Shown here: piece by piece, positions 1 to 8,258 of the stretch | Numbering within the stretch: position 1 is the stretch's first letter | Layout: each line of letters opens with the position of its first letter | Source: JAYZDP01 sp036337765 | GTDB lineage: Bacteria; Acidobacteriota; Thermoanaerobaculia; Multivoradales; Multivoraceae | Assembly: GCA_036337765.1 (NCBI GenBank) | Contig: JAYZDP010000187.1 | Location: forward strand, 1 to 24,515 | Reading direction: 5' to 3' | DNA length: 24,515 nucleotides | The notes under the pieces: generated by a model | The model's input: only the letters and a program-made list of their open reading frames with translations | Database searches by the model: none | What the model was told of the DNA's origin: nothing | Program-made: the position numbers and the translations under genes

Positions 1-2
1 AC

Positions 3-584
3 CAACCGGTCGGCGCCGCAGCCGAAGCGCTCGTCTCTTTGCGTGTCCGGCTCGCGAGCGCCGCCGGCACAGCCTACGTCTACGGCGTCGCCGACGTCGC
101 CGCCGGCCCACGGCTGGTGGGCAACGTCGTGGCGGGAGACAGCCGTCGGGCGCTGGCGCACGTCGCGGCAGCCGACTTCGACCCGGCAACCACCGCCTTC
201 GTCGCCGCCGCCAAGGCATCGACGCGGGAGGGACCGGCCGGATCGGTGCGGCGCCAGGCGACGGGGCACGAGCAGTGGACCTACCGCACACACAGCGCCG
301 CTGCGGGAGTGCTAGTCACGGAGCGCGCCTACCTCTCTCACTACCTGGCGACGCTCGACGGCGAGCCAGTAGAGACCGAGGTCGTGAACGTGGGACTACT
401 CGGTGTCAGCATCCCGGCTGGCGACCACGAGGTCGAGATCTGGGTAGACCGCGGACCCTTCACGCTCTCGTTGCTAGGCACCGCGCTGGGGATAGCAGTC
501 CTGGGGTGGCTCTCACGCCGCCCCGACTCCGGCTCTCACGAGCGCCTCGAGATCGTCGCAGATGCGCCGCGCCGGGGAGACTGA
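3..584 (+). CDS. YfhO-like membrane protein, C-terminal fragment (5' end outside window)
   Basis: The frame is open from base 3, so the gene begins upstream of the window; the TTG at 39 is only the first possible start inside it. About 190 residues remain. The middle (FDPATTAFV) and the stretch VLVTERAYLSHYLATLDGEP...VSIPAGDHEVEI match the late periplasmic part of YfhO-type membrane proteins, where a typical form is LLVLSETYYPGWKATVDGKP followed by VPAGEH. A hydrophobic segment (LSLLGTALGIAVLGWL) then forms the last transmembrane helix before a short polar tail. In this family the large multi-helix N-terminal half is related to GT-C glycosyltransferases and is thought to modify cell-envelope glycans. 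That half is not visible here, so substrate and exact role are unknown. Family call from the C-terminal pattern only. Confidence 0.65.
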   Translation, partial: QPVGAAAEALVSLRVRLASAAGTAYVYGVADVAAGPRLVGNVVAGDSRRALAHVAAADFDPATTAFVAAAKASTREGPAGSVRRQATGHEQWTYRTHSAAAGVLVTERAYLSHYLATLDGEPVETEVVNVGLLGVSIPAGDHEVEIWVDRGPFTLSLLGTALGIAVLGWLSRRPDSGSHERLEIVADAPRRGD

Positions 585-709
585 CACGCGAGATCCTTGC
601 GGAGTTGGCCGGTCCCATCGTCGTCGGCCTGGCAGCCGGAGCGCTCGGCGCAGCCCTCACGAGCCGTGCCGCCAAGCGCAACCCGATGGCGGTGTTCAAG
701 AAGCGCTAA
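581..709 (+). CDS. Possible small single-helix membrane protein
   Basis: A 42-codon frame overlaps the stop of the YfhO-like gene (CTG at 581 overlapping TGA 582-584; a TTG at 605 is the next option). It reads TREILAELAGPIVVGLAAGA and on to KRNPMAVFKKR: one hydrophobic, Gly/Ala-rich segment followed by a basic tail, ending in TAA two bases before the convergent msrAB stop. That is the shape of a tiny inner-membrane protein, and the placement suggests translational coupling to the gene before it. However, the start would be a rare CTG or TTG, no Shine-Dalgarno sequence is obvious and I recognise no family. It could equally be a non-coding tail. Confidence 0.3.
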   Translation: MTREILAELAGPIVVGLAAGALGAALTSRAAKRNPMAVFKKR

Positions 710-711
710 CG

Positions 712-1821
712 CTACGTCTCGAAGAGAACTCTGTACTCGCCGTAGCCCTCGGCCTCCAGCTCGCTTGCTGCTACGAAGCGCAGGGCGGCGGAGTTCATGC
801 AGTAGCGTTGGCCCGTGGGTTGTGGGCCGTCCCCGAAGAGATGGCCGAGGTGGGAGTCGGCGTGCTTCGAGCGCACCTCGGTGCGGCGCACGATCATCCT
901 CCAATCGCTGCGCTCGACGATATTCGCGGCCTCAAGCGGGCGGGTGAACGACGGCCAACCGGTGCCAGAGCGGTACTTGTCGATCGAGCTGAACAGCGGC
1001 TCGCCGGAGACCACATCGACGTAGATGCCTGGCTCTTTGTTGTCCCAATACTGGTTGGTAAAGGGGCGCTCGGTGGCGTCTTTCTGCGTAACCCGGTACT
1101 GGAGCGTGGTGAGTCGATCTTTGATCTGGTCCTCGGATGGACGCCGCCAGTGGCGGGTGTTGTGCTGGGACCCGGGCGGCGGCACAGCGCCGGGATCGAA
1201 GTCGTCGTCCTTCCAGTGCCGCTTCAGGAAGCGGTCGCGACCCGACCCCCAGCGGTAGGTGCGGTAGCGGATTGGGCTCTTCTTGTAAAAGTCCTGGTGG
1301 TACTGCTCGGCGCGGTAGAAGGAGTCGAACGAGGTGATCGGCACGACGATCGGGTCGTCGAAACGGCCAGAGCTGGCGATCGCCGCTTTCGAAGTCTCCG
1401 CCGCGGCGCGCTGAGCCTCGTCGTGGGCAAAGATCTCAGGCCGGTACTGTCTGCCGCGATCGACGAACTGACCGGTAGTGTCCGTCGGATCGACCTGGCG
1501 CCAGTAGACCTCGAGCAGCGTCTCGTAGGAGATCCGCGTCGGATCGAAGAGGATTTGGACGGCCTCGGTGTGGCCGGTTCTCCCCGACGACACCTGTTGG
1601 TACGAAGGATTGACCTCGCGGCCACCAGAAAATCCCGAGATGACCTCGTGGACTCCGTCGAGCTTCTCGAACGGAGTTTCCATGCACCAGAAGCAGCCTC
1701 CTGCGAACGTCGCGCGTGCGAGCCCTTCTGTGGCCGGGGATTGCGCGGTCACGTTTGGGATCGAAAGGAGAAGCCCCAGGGAAACGACGAACAGTACCGC
1801 GACATAGATGATTCGTTTCAA
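712..1821 (-). CDS. msrAB: Secreted bifunctional peptide-methionine sulfoxide reductase MsrA-MsrB
   Basis: This protein (369 aa) repairs oxidised methionine in exported proteins: MsrA reduces the S form and MsrB the R form of methionine sulfoxide. The start is TTG at 1821, because GGAGGTGG lies five bases upstream and it puts a clean signal peptide (KRIIYVAVLFVVSLGLLL...VTAQS) at the N-terminus; an ATG at 1884 would add 21 residues without a ribosome site. The MsrA domain (about 36-200) has the GCFWC motif with Cys43 catalytic and Cys46. The MsrB domain (about 225-365) has PGIYVDVVSGEPLF, SGTGWPSF, HLGHLFGDGP and RYCMNS with Cys341 catalytic, so it is a cysteine, not selenocysteine, enzyme. 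It lacks the zinc CxxC pairs, as in Neisseria-type fusions. A membrane protein gene ends 67 bases upstream and may share its transcript. Intact. Confidence 0.93.
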   Translation of the reverse strand: MKRIIYVAVLFVVSLGLLLSIPNVTAQSPATEGLARATFAGGCFWCMETPFEKLDGVHEVISGFSGGREVNPSYQQVSSGRTGHTEAVQILFDPTRISYETLLEVYWRQVDPTDTTGQFVDRGRQYRPEIFAHDEAQRAAAETSKAAIASSGRFDDPIVVPITSFDSFYRAEQYHQDFYKKSPIRYRTYRWGSGRDRFLKRHWKDDDFDPGAVPPPGSQHNTRHWRRPSEDQIKDRLTTLQYRVTQKDATERPFTNQYWDNKEPGIYVDVVSGEPLFSSIDKYRSGTGWPSFTRPLEAANIVERSDWRMIVRRTEVRSKHADSHLGHLFGDGPQPTGQRYCMNSAALRFVAASELEAEGYGEYRVLFET

Positions 1822-1826
1822 GGGTT

Positions 1827-1834
1827 CCACCTCC
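1827..1834 (-). promoter_or_regulatory. Ribosome binding site that fixes the msrAB TTG start
   Basis: On the minus strand GGAGGTGG sits five bases before the TTG at 1821. It is one of the strongest Shine-Dalgarno sequences in the window and is the reason for preferring TTG over the upstream ATG at 1884. Confidence 0.7.
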
Positions 1835-1888
1835 GCGCCTTGCCTGCCAGGTATCCGCAGCAACCGCTCTGCGGCGCCGTTCATTCCC

Positions 1889-2296
1889 TCAGTCGCGCGG
1901 CGCCGCTGCGGCGATCATAGTGATGAGCCGTCCGATGTCGGCGTCCGAAACCGTCGGGCTGCCTTCACGGCAGCGGCGTAGCTGGCTCGGCGTGCCGAGG
2001 CCGAGAGTGCGCCGGATGTAGTGCAGAAAGAGTGGGCCAGCCAACAGCCATCCCGAGAGCTCCAAGCGCTCGAGACTGGGCAAGTAGCCGAAACTCTCGT
2101 CGTGAGAGAGCAGCACTACCGTCGACAGACACGCCACGAGCCCAAGCTGCGCGACGAGAACCGCCCTACCTGGGATCGGGTCCTTGCGCACCCCCAGGAA
2201 GACGACGGCGAGCGATGTCGCCTGCAGCGTCCCGGCCCACGCGAGCGCGGCGATCAGGGTCAGAAGCAGGGGCATCGTGTTCATCTGGTCTACCAC
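1889..2296 (-). CDS. Small integral membrane protein, possibly the sensor end of a truncated AraC-type regulator
   Basis: The frame gives 135 residues from GTG 2296; ATG at 2284 or 2275 are alternatives and none has a good ribosome site. The first two thirds are hydrophobic: three helices around LLLTLIAALAWAGTL, AVLVAQLGLVACLSTVVLL and ELSGWLLAGPLFLHYI, followed by a polar tail of about 40 residues with basic patch (LRRCREG). The segment GWLLAGPLFLHYIRRTLG resembles the GPLLYLYVRALTG motif in the membrane sensor half of a group of AraC-family regulators. No DNA-binding domain follows, so it could be a remnant of such a regulator or an unrelated small membrane protein. It lies 67 bases upstream of msrAB on the same strand. 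Function unknown. Confidence 0.5.
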   Translation of the reverse strand: MVDQMNTMPLLLTLIAALAWAGTLQATSLAVVFLGVRKDPIPGRAVLVAQLGLVACLSTVVLLSHDESFGYLPSLERLELSGWLLAGPLFLHYIRRTLGLGTPSQLRRCREGSPTVSDADIGRLITMIAAAAPRD

Positions 2297-2303
2297 TGTA
2301 GAC
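2288..2303. repeat. Perfect inverted repeat GTCTAC-CACT-GTAGAC between divergent genes
   Basis: Six-base arms flank a four-base spacer, right at the start of the minus-strand membrane protein gene and upstream of the divergent MFS gene. The TAC-N4-GTA core is of the general type bound by BlaI/MecI/CopY-like repressors, but no such regulator is in the window. Operator function is a guess from position and symmetry. Confidence 0.35.
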
Positions 2304-2387
2304 GAGCGCGCCGACGCGGGGTTGCTCCTCGAGCCCCCCGTTCCCTCTAACGATCGCCTGGGTCAAACGTGCGACACTGCCCAACGC

Positions 2388-3656
2388 GTGTCCCCCGCAT
2401 CGCCATCAGGGCGCAACCGGATCTTCTACGGCTGGCCCCTCGCCGGCGCCGTCTGGTTCCTCTACGGCCTGCAAGTCGCAGGCTTCTACAGCTGGGGCTT
2501 CTACCTGCCGGAGATGCTGCGCGATCTCGACATGTCGCGCGCCGCGGGCGGCATGGTCTTTGGAGTACAGAGCTTCTGCGGGGGTGCCGCCTCACCGTTC
2601 GTGGGCATGGCGATCACCCGTTTCGGCCTACGAAGGGTAATGACCCTCGGCTTCGGGGTTAGTGCGCTCGGATACTTCGCCACCAGTACGGCCGACGGCT
2701 TCTGGCAGCTAGTCGTCTTCTTCGGCATCTTCACCGCATCGACGCACGCGTTCGCCACCGTTATCCCCACACAGACCCTGGCCTCGATCTGGTTTCGCAA
2801 GTATCGGGCGCGGATGATGGCGTTCCTGCTGGCCGCCGGTGGGGTCTGCGCACCCGTGATCCTGATGCTCAATGCACAGCTCCTGCAGGTCTCCACCTGG
2901 CGCACGGGATGGGTGCTCATCGGCTGTCTCAACCTGGCGCTCGCGGTACTCGCGTTCGCCATGGTGCGCGACTCGCCCGAGAGCATCGGTCAATGCCCAG
3001 ATGGCGCCAGTGCGCAAGACGTCGCAGAGCACGACGAGACTGCCAGCCCGACCCGAGAGCCCTTCACCGCCGCCCAGGCCCTGCGCACGCCGCAGTTTCG
3101 ACTGATGGTGCTATCGGGCCTCGGCTACGCCGTCCCTTGGGCGGTGCTCGTCAACCACGGTCGGCTGCACCTGCAGGACCTCGGCTTCGATATCCGGGCG
3201 GCAGCCGCGATCCTGTCGGCGATGGCCCTGGTGTCGACCTTCGGACGTCTCAGCGGGGCGCTCGGCGACTTCCTGTCGCCGCCGCGCCTCTTGGGTGTGG
3301 CCCTGACTCTCGAGGGGCTGGGCGCCGCGCTCTTTCTGATCGCAACCACACCGGCACGTGCCTACGCGGCCGTGATCCTGGTCGGGCTCGGTTTCGGCCT
3401 GGCCTTCATCTGCCAGGCGGCGACCTTCGCCAGCTTCTTCGGACGCAAGGCCTTCGCCACCACCACCGGCGTGCGCTTCTTCGTCGGCGCCGTCTTCGCT
3501 GCCGGGGCACCGGCTGTCACGGGCTGGTACTACGATGTGGACGGCAGCTACGCCGTGCCCTTCCTCGGGCTCACCGCCCTGAGCCTCGTCGGAGCGATCG
3601 TTGCCTTCACGATCCGGTCCCCTGAGCCCCCGCTACCGACGGTGGAGAGCTCGTGA
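2388..3656 (+). CDS. MFS transporter (monocarboxylate/OFA-like), first of two paralogues
   Basis: A 12-helix major facilitator of 422 residues. GTG 2388 is preferred although the frame stays open to 2184. It leaves a short cytoplasmic N-terminus before NRIFYGWPLAGAVWFLYG, matches the start of the paralogue at 13336, and avoids overlap with the divergent gene; no clear ribosome site is visible. Family features are FYGWPL before helix 1, YSWGFYLPEM, the RFGLRRVMTLG loop between helices 2 and 3, a central charged loop (QDVAEHDETASPTREP) and the second-half signature NHGRLHLQDLGF. Related carriers move small organic anions; the substrate cannot be read from sequence. Its stop codon overlaps the start of the binding-protein gene in GTGA, implying coupled translation. 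Intact. Confidence 0.82.
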   Translation: MSPASPSGRNRIFYGWPLAGAVWFLYGLQVAGFYSWGFYLPEMLRDLDMSRAAGGMVFGVQSFCGGAASPFVGMAITRFGLRRVMTLGFGVSALGYFATSTADGFWQLVVFFGIFTASTHAFATVIPTQTLASIWFRKYRARMMAFLLAAGGVCAPVILMLNAQLLQVSTWRTGWVLIGCLNLALAVLAFAMVRDSPESIGQCPDGASAQDVAEHDETASPTREPFTAAQALRTPQFRLMVLSGLGYAVPWAVLVNHGRLHLQDLGFDIRAAAAILSAMALVSTFGRLSGALGDFLSPPRLLGVALTLEGLGAALFLIATTPARAYAAVILVGLGFGLAFICQAATFASFFGRKAFATTTGVRFFVGAVFAAGAPAVTGWYYDVDGSYAVPFLGLTALSLVGAIVAFTIRSPEPPLPTVESS

Positions 3657-5407
3657 CTGGCCAAGCCTTGAGAACTCTGGCCACCGCCATGACTCTGCTC
3701 GGGTCGTGGGCCTGCTCGAAAGTGCCAGGCGCACCGGCGCCGGATGCCCGCGAAGCGACGGCGGCCACGGTCGATGTCGCGAGCTGGTCGAATCCCGCAG
3801 CGCTTCTCGAGCCGACCTCACCCAGCGCCGCCAGCGCCGAGAGCACCGACCTGGTTCGACGCATCGCCTGGGGGCCGACCGCACTCAACCCGATCTTCGC
3901 CACCCTACCCGTGGACTACAGCGCCATGGAACTGCTCTTCGAGCCCGTGGTGGTGCGCGACAACGATCTGACCCAACGAATCAACGACACGATCGTCGAG
4001 GCCTGGGAGGTGTCCGACGACGGCCTGACCTACCGGGTCCGCTTTCGAGCGGGCCTCATGTGGCACGACGACGAGCCTTGGACCGCTCGCGACGTCCGTT
4101 TCAGCTGGGAAGCGATCCTCGACGATCAGGTCCGCGCGCTTTCGTGGAAGTCGCCGGCCGCCCAACTCGACGACGTGCGCGTGGTCGACGACCGCACTGT
4201 CGAGTACGTCCACAAGTCGGTTCTCGCCACGGCGCTCGCCAACATGTCGTGGCCGGTCATTCCCGAGCACGTCTACGGCAAAGCCGCCGAGCGCGACGCC
4301 GATCCGACCCTCATGTTCAGCGACTACTACATGCACCACAACCGCGCCGAGATCGTTGGCAACGGTGCGTACCGCCTCGTGGAGTGGAACCCGGTCGACA
4401 AGCTGGTAGTGGAGCGATGGCCGGGCTACGCCGGGGAACCCGCGCGATTCGCGCGCCAGATCCTCAAGCGCCAGGACGACTTCAACATGGCTCTCATGAT
4501 GCTGCTCTCAGGAGAGGTCGCAGACACAGGCCTCAGCGCACAGCAGTTCGCGACCCAGACCTCCACGGCACAGTTCGAGGCGGTCGCAAACAAGGCCTAC
4601 TACCCGAGCCTCGGAGTTGCCGTCGTCGCCTGGAACGTCAACGGCTCCAACCCCTTCTTCACCGACATCCGGGTGCGCCGGGCCATGGCCCTCGCGTTCG
4701 ACCACGAGAAGCTCCTCGCGCTCATCAGCTACGGCCTGTACACCAAGCCCAACGGCATCTTCCCGCCGAGCCACTGGGCGCACAATCCGGACATCGTGCC
4801 CTACCCCTATGACCTCGGACGCGCCGGCGAGCTGCTCGACGAAGCAGGCTGGCGTACCGACGCCGACGACGGCTACCGCTACAAGGAGATCGACGGCGAG
4901 AAGGTACGCTTCGAGTTCGAGGTCACGATCGGTAAGGGCTCGAACCTCGGCACCATCCCCGCGGCCGTATTCGCCGAGTCGCTCGGGAAGCTCGGCGTGA
5001 TCATGCACCAGCGCTACTACGAGGTAGGAACGATGGTGGCGCTGTGGAAGGAGCACGACTTCCAGGCCCGCTTCAGCTACGCCAACGAGACTCGCGACCC
5101 CGACTTTCTGTCGATCGGTTTCGAGACCGGTGCCTATGAGTGGGGTCAGAACTACGGCGGCTACTCGAATCCGCGCGTCGACGAGCTCTTCGAGAAGGGG
5201 CGCCGGACCCTCGACGGCGAAGCCCGGGTCCCGATCTACCAGGAGATCCAACGCCTCCTCTACGAGGACCAGGCGCGCCTCTACATGTGGAACGGCGCGG
5301 TGTTGTGGGCGTTTTCCAAGGACGTAGCCGGAGTCGAGATGTCGCCACTGGGGCCGGCTCGACTGCGGCCCGGATGGCGGTCCTGGTGGTTGCGGACCGA
5401 AAGGTAG
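3653..5407 (+). CDS. Extracellular solute-binding protein family 5 (oligopeptide/dipeptide type), orphan
   Basis: This is a periplasmic ligand-binding protein of 584 residues, starting at GTG 3653, which overlaps the MFS stop. A hydrophobic leader (LRTLATAMTLLGSWAC) ends in a cysteine that could be a lipoprotein anchor, although SWAC is a poor lipobox. The mature part carries family 5 (SBP_bac_5) hallmarks: PTALNPIFATLPVDYSAMELLFEPVV near the start, AWEVSDDGLTYRVRFRAGLMWHDDEPWTARDV with the typical tract FSWEAILDD, RRAMALAFDHEKL in the middle, and WNVNGSNPFF. Family members deliver peptides, nickel or other solutes to ABC importers. No ABC permease or ATPase gene is nearby, which is unusual; coupling to an MFS gene suggests a shared substrate or a sensory/scavenging role. 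A CoA-transferase gene follows. Intact. Confidence 0.85.
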   Translation: MTGQALRTLATAMTLLGSWACSKVPGAPAPDAREATAATVDVASWSNPAALLEPTSPSAASAESTDLVRRIAWGPTALNPIFATLPVDYSAMELLFEPVVVRDNDLTQRINDTIVEAWEVSDDGLTYRVRFRAGLMWHDDEPWTARDVRFSWEAILDDQVRALSWKSPAAQLDDVRVVDDRTVEYVHKSVLATALANMSWPVIPEHVYGKAAERDADPTLMFSDYYMHHNRAEIVGNGAYRLVEWNPVDKLVVERWPGYAGEPARFARQILKRQDDFNMALMMLLSGEVADTGLSAQQFATQTSTAQFEAVANKAYYPSLGVAVVAWNVNGSNPFFTDIRVRRAMALAFDHEKLLALISYGLYTKPNGIFPPSHWAHNPDIVPYPYDLGRAGELLDEAGWRTDADDGYRYKEIDGEKVRFEFEVTIGKGSNLGTIPAAVFAESLGKLGVIMHQRYYEVGTMVALWKEHDFQARFSYANETRDPDFLSIGFETGAYEWGQNYGGYSNPRVDELFEKGRRTLDGEARVPIYQEIQRLLYEDQARLYMWNGAVLWAFSKDVAGVEMSPLGPARLRPGWRSWWLRTER

Positions 5408-5438
5408 AGCGAAGACGGCCACACTCGAGGTGCAGACC

Positions 5439-6632
5439 ATGCAGACCGAAGACAAACCACTGGACGGCTACCGCGTTGTCGACCTGACCCACGTGCTGGC
5501 GGGACCGTACTGCACCTATCAGCTCGGACTCCTGGGAGCCGAAGTGATCAAGGTGGAATCGCTGCGCGGCGATATGGTGCGCCACTGGGGCGGCTCCGAC
5601 GAACAGCTGGCTCATCGCCTGGGCACCGGATTCGCAGCTCAGAACGCCGGCAAGCGAAGCCTGGCGGTCAATCTCGCAGAACCACAGGGCGCCGACATCG
5701 TTCGTGCGCTAGCCGACGGCGCAGACATCTTCGTTGAGAACTATCGGCCCGGGGCACTCGCTCGCTACGGCCTCGACTACGCGCCGGTCGCCGAGCGCAA
5801 CTGTGGTGTGATCTACCTCTCCATCTCGGCGTTCGGCCAGACCGGGCCCCACGGCCACCGTCCGGGCTTCGACGACGTGGTCCAGGCTACTTCCGGATTC
5901 ATGTCGATCAACGTCCGCGGTGACGGAACCATCCGAACTGGCGGCCCCGTACTCGACTACGCGACCGGCATGCACGCGGCTTCAGCGGTTCTGGCGGCCG
6001 CGCTCCTGAAGCTGAGAACCGGGAAGGGCCGGCACATCGACGTCGCGATGCAAGACGTAACGATGCTCTTGATCAACCGCAACACGAGCATCGCGGCATC
6101 GACCGGAGTCGCCCCCGAGCCAGCACAGGATCGGGAGGGGTTGATGTTGGGTCGTTACCGTGCGAAGGAGGGCTACGTGATGCTTGCGGGCTATCTACCC
6201 CGCCACCGTCGGGCGATCTGTAAGGCGATCGGCCTGGCGGAGCTCGCCGAGCTCGGCGGCCACGAGCAGGGCGCGCGCTCCGAGGAGATCGAGCAGGCGG
6301 TCGAGCTCAGGCTCCTCGAACGGAGTGCTGAGGAATGGGACGATATCTTCTCCGACGCCGGTGTCGTGGCCTGAGGCGTCCGCGATCTGAGCGCGGTGCT
6401 CGCGACCGGCCAACCGCAGTCGCGAGACCTGCTGGCCGAGGTGGACAGTGCTGCGGGGCCCTTTCAGGTCACCACCGGCGGCTACCGCTTCGACGACGAG
6501 GTCTTCTCACCGGCTTCGAGCGTGCCTCTTCTCGGTCAGCACACCCGCGAGCTTCTGCACGAGCTCGGCTACGACAAGCAGCACGTTCAGGCGCTCGTCG
6601 ACGAGAATGTCGTCGGCGTACCCGGCAGCTGA
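5439..6632 (+). pseudogene. Family III (CaiB/BaiF) CoA-transferase, interrupted by an in-frame TGA
   Basis: The reading frame from ATG 5439 (GAGG eight bases upstream; GTG 5430 is an alternative) to TGA 6632 would give about 397 residues, the normal family length. Hallmarks include LDGYRVVDLTHVLAGPYCTYQLGLLGAEVIKVE, the FVENYRPGALARYGLDY segment, GFDDVVQATSGFMS, and LDYATGMHAA with the likely catalytic Asp173. The frame is interrupted at 6372-6374 by TGA, after SDAGVVA. It continues in the same frame with GVRDLSAVLATGQPQSRDLL and ends in the standard C-terminal tail (HTRELLHELGYDKQHVQAL). The family moves CoA between carboxylates, for example succinyl-CoA to another acid. As written, the product stops at residue 311, losing the C-terminal fifth of the interlocked dimer fold, so it is probably inactive. 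A CGA or GGA codon mutated to TGA, or a consensus error, would explain it. Confidence 0.8.
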
Positions 6633-6648
6633 TCCCGCCTACGGACTG

Positions 6649-8256
6649 CTATTCACGAAGACCGAACGTGAACAGTGCGTGCCCTGCCGCGATCGTCACC
6701 TGCTGCTTGCCATCCACCAGATACGTGGTCGGTCCCGCGTGCACATTGCCGCCGACGCTCTGGCGCCAGAGCTCCTCGCCCGTCTCCGCCTCGAGCGCGA
6801 AGGCGGTTCCCGCTACCGTGCCGCCGAAGACCAAATTGCCGGCGGTCGTCAGTAATCCGGAGGTCGACTTGGATTGCACCTCGTACTGCCAGACGCGCTC
6901 CCCCGTCTCGGGATCGAGGGCGCGCACTGCACTGGTGAAGGTGTCGGTGGGCGCGCTTGGCCGACCGTAGCCGCCGACGAAGAGCTCGCCTTCCCGGTAT
7001 TCTGCTTCGGCGATGTAGTAGGTGTCTGATCCGTCGAAGGACATAGCGTAGAACAAGCCTGTCTCGGGGTTGAAGGCAGGCGACCACCAGTTGGCCGCAC
7101 CGTTGATCGACGGGAAGACCACCGTGCCATCCTCGGAGGGCAGCATGTCGGGGACGCGGATCGGACGGCCATTCTCGTCGAGTCCCTCGGCCCACGTCTG
7201 CTTGGCGAACTCGGTCCCGCGCAGGAACTCGCCGTTTTCACGATCGATGGCGTAGAAGAAGGCGTTGCGCTGCGCCATGAGTAGCACCTTGCGCATTTCG
7301 CCGCCGAACTCGACATCGGCCAAGACCGGAATCTGGCAAGCGTCCCAATCGTGGACGTCATGAGGCGTGAACTGGAAGGCCCACTTCAGCTCTCCGCTAT
7401 CGGCGTCCAGGGCCAGCACCGAGTCGGAGTAGAGGTTGTCGCCCTCGCGCGCGTCGCCGTTCCAGTCGGGCCCTGGGTTGCCGGTCCCCCAGTAGACGAG
7501 GTTCAACTCCGGGTCGAAGGTACCCGTCACCCAGGTCGGCGCGCCGCCGGTCTTCCACGAGTCACCCTCCCAGGTGTCGTTGCCAGGCTCCCCTTCACCG
7601 GGAATCGTGTGGGCGCGCCAACGCCTCTTACCAGTACGGACATCGTAGGCGTCGATGAAGCCGCGAATGCCGTACTCTCCGCCCGCGACCCCGGTCAGCA
7701 CCATGTCCTTCACGACCAGCGGTGCAGCCGTGATCGAGTGACCTGCTAGCCCGTCGGCGACCTCGACATCCCAAAGGACGGTACCGGTGTTGGCATCGAG
7801 CGCGACCATGTGGGCGTCGAGCGTGCCCAGAAACAGTGTTTCGCCGAGAATCGCCACCCCCCGGCTCTGCTTGCCACAGCAGAGTGTGAGCGCCTCCGGC
7901 AGCGGGTACTGATACTCCCAAAAGACCTGGCCGGTACGGGCGTCGATGGCCATTACGACGTTGTCGGGAAGAGTGGCGTACATGATGCCGTCGACGACCA
8001 GAGGCGTGGTCTCGACCGAGCTCAGGGTGTTGAGCTGGCGCACCCACTTGAGTTCGAGGCCCGAGACGTTCGAGACGTCGATCTCGTCGAGAAGGCTGTA
8101 GCGCTGAGCGTCGTACTGCCCCGAGTACATGAGCCAGTTCCCGGGCTCGTCGGCAGCGTTTCGCAGCCGTTCATAGCTAACTCCCTGGGCCAGGGAACTG
8201 GAGACGGCCACCGAGACAGCCAAGATCGCGATCGAGACGGGCAGTAGAGCTCTCAT
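6649..8256 (-). CDS. PQQ-dependent alcohol dehydrogenase (methanol/ethanol dehydrogenase family), lanthanide-type
   Basis: A periplasmic quinoprotein of 535 residues that oxidises an alcohol and passes electrons to a c-type cytochrome. A signal peptide (MRALLPVSIAILAVSVAV...SLAQ) precedes an eight-bladed propeller with repeated tryptophan-docking motifs such as ALDANTGTVLWDVEV and ALDPETGERVWQYEV. The adjacent Cys126-Cys127 (LCCGKQ) would form the vicinal disulfide over PQQ. The metal ligands expected from MDH are Glu194 (GGEYGIRG), Asn260 (WGTGNPGP) and Asp303 in HDVHDWDA. Asp305, two residues after Asp303, is the extra carboxylate seen in lanthanide-dependent enzymes (XoxF, ExaF/PedH), so a lanthanide cofactor is likely. 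The ATG lies two bases after the stop of the cytochrome gene, forming an operon. The alcohol substrate cannot be deduced. Intact. Confidence 0.9.
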   Translation of the reverse strand: MRALLPVSIAILAVSVAVSSSLAQGVSYERLRNAADEPGNWLMYSGQYDAQRYSLLDEIDVSNVSGLELKWVRQLNTLSSVETTPLVVDGIMYATLPDNVVMAIDARTGQVFWEYQYPLPEALTLCCGKQSRGVAILGETLFLGTLDAHMVALDANTGTVLWDVEVADGLAGHSITAAPLVVKDMVLTGVAGGEYGIRGFIDAYDVRTGKRRWRAHTIPGEGEPGNDTWEGDSWKTGGAPTWVTGTFDPELNLVYWGTGNPGPDWNGDAREGDNLYSDSVLALDADSGELKWAFQFTPHDVHDWDACQIPVLADVEFGGEMRKVLLMAQRNAFFYAIDRENGEFLRGTEFAKQTWAEGLDENGRPIRVPDMLPSEDGTVVFPSINGAANWWSPAFNPETGLFYAMSFDGSDTYYIAEAEYREGELFVGGYGRPSAPTDTFTSAVRALDPETGERVWQYEVQSKSTSGLLTTAGNLVFGGTVAGTAFALEAETGEELWRQSVGGNVHAGPTTYLVDGKQQVTIAAGHALFTFGLRE

Positions 8257-8258
8257 GT

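Noticed and set aside
562..1920. 452-codon plus-strand open frame
   Set aside because: It is antisense to msrAB, which has full catalytic motifs and a strong ribosome site.
2184..2387. Extended N-terminus of the first MFS transporter
   Set aside because: The extra residues overlap the divergent membrane gene, are not hydrophobic and have no counterpart in the paralogue.
6372..6396. Selenocysteine insertion at the CoA-transferase TGA, with a small hairpin CCGCG-N7-CGCGG downstream
   Set aside because: The aligned position is not a cysteine in the family and the hairpin is short and lacks bSECIS loop features; GC-rich DNA forms such stems by chance.
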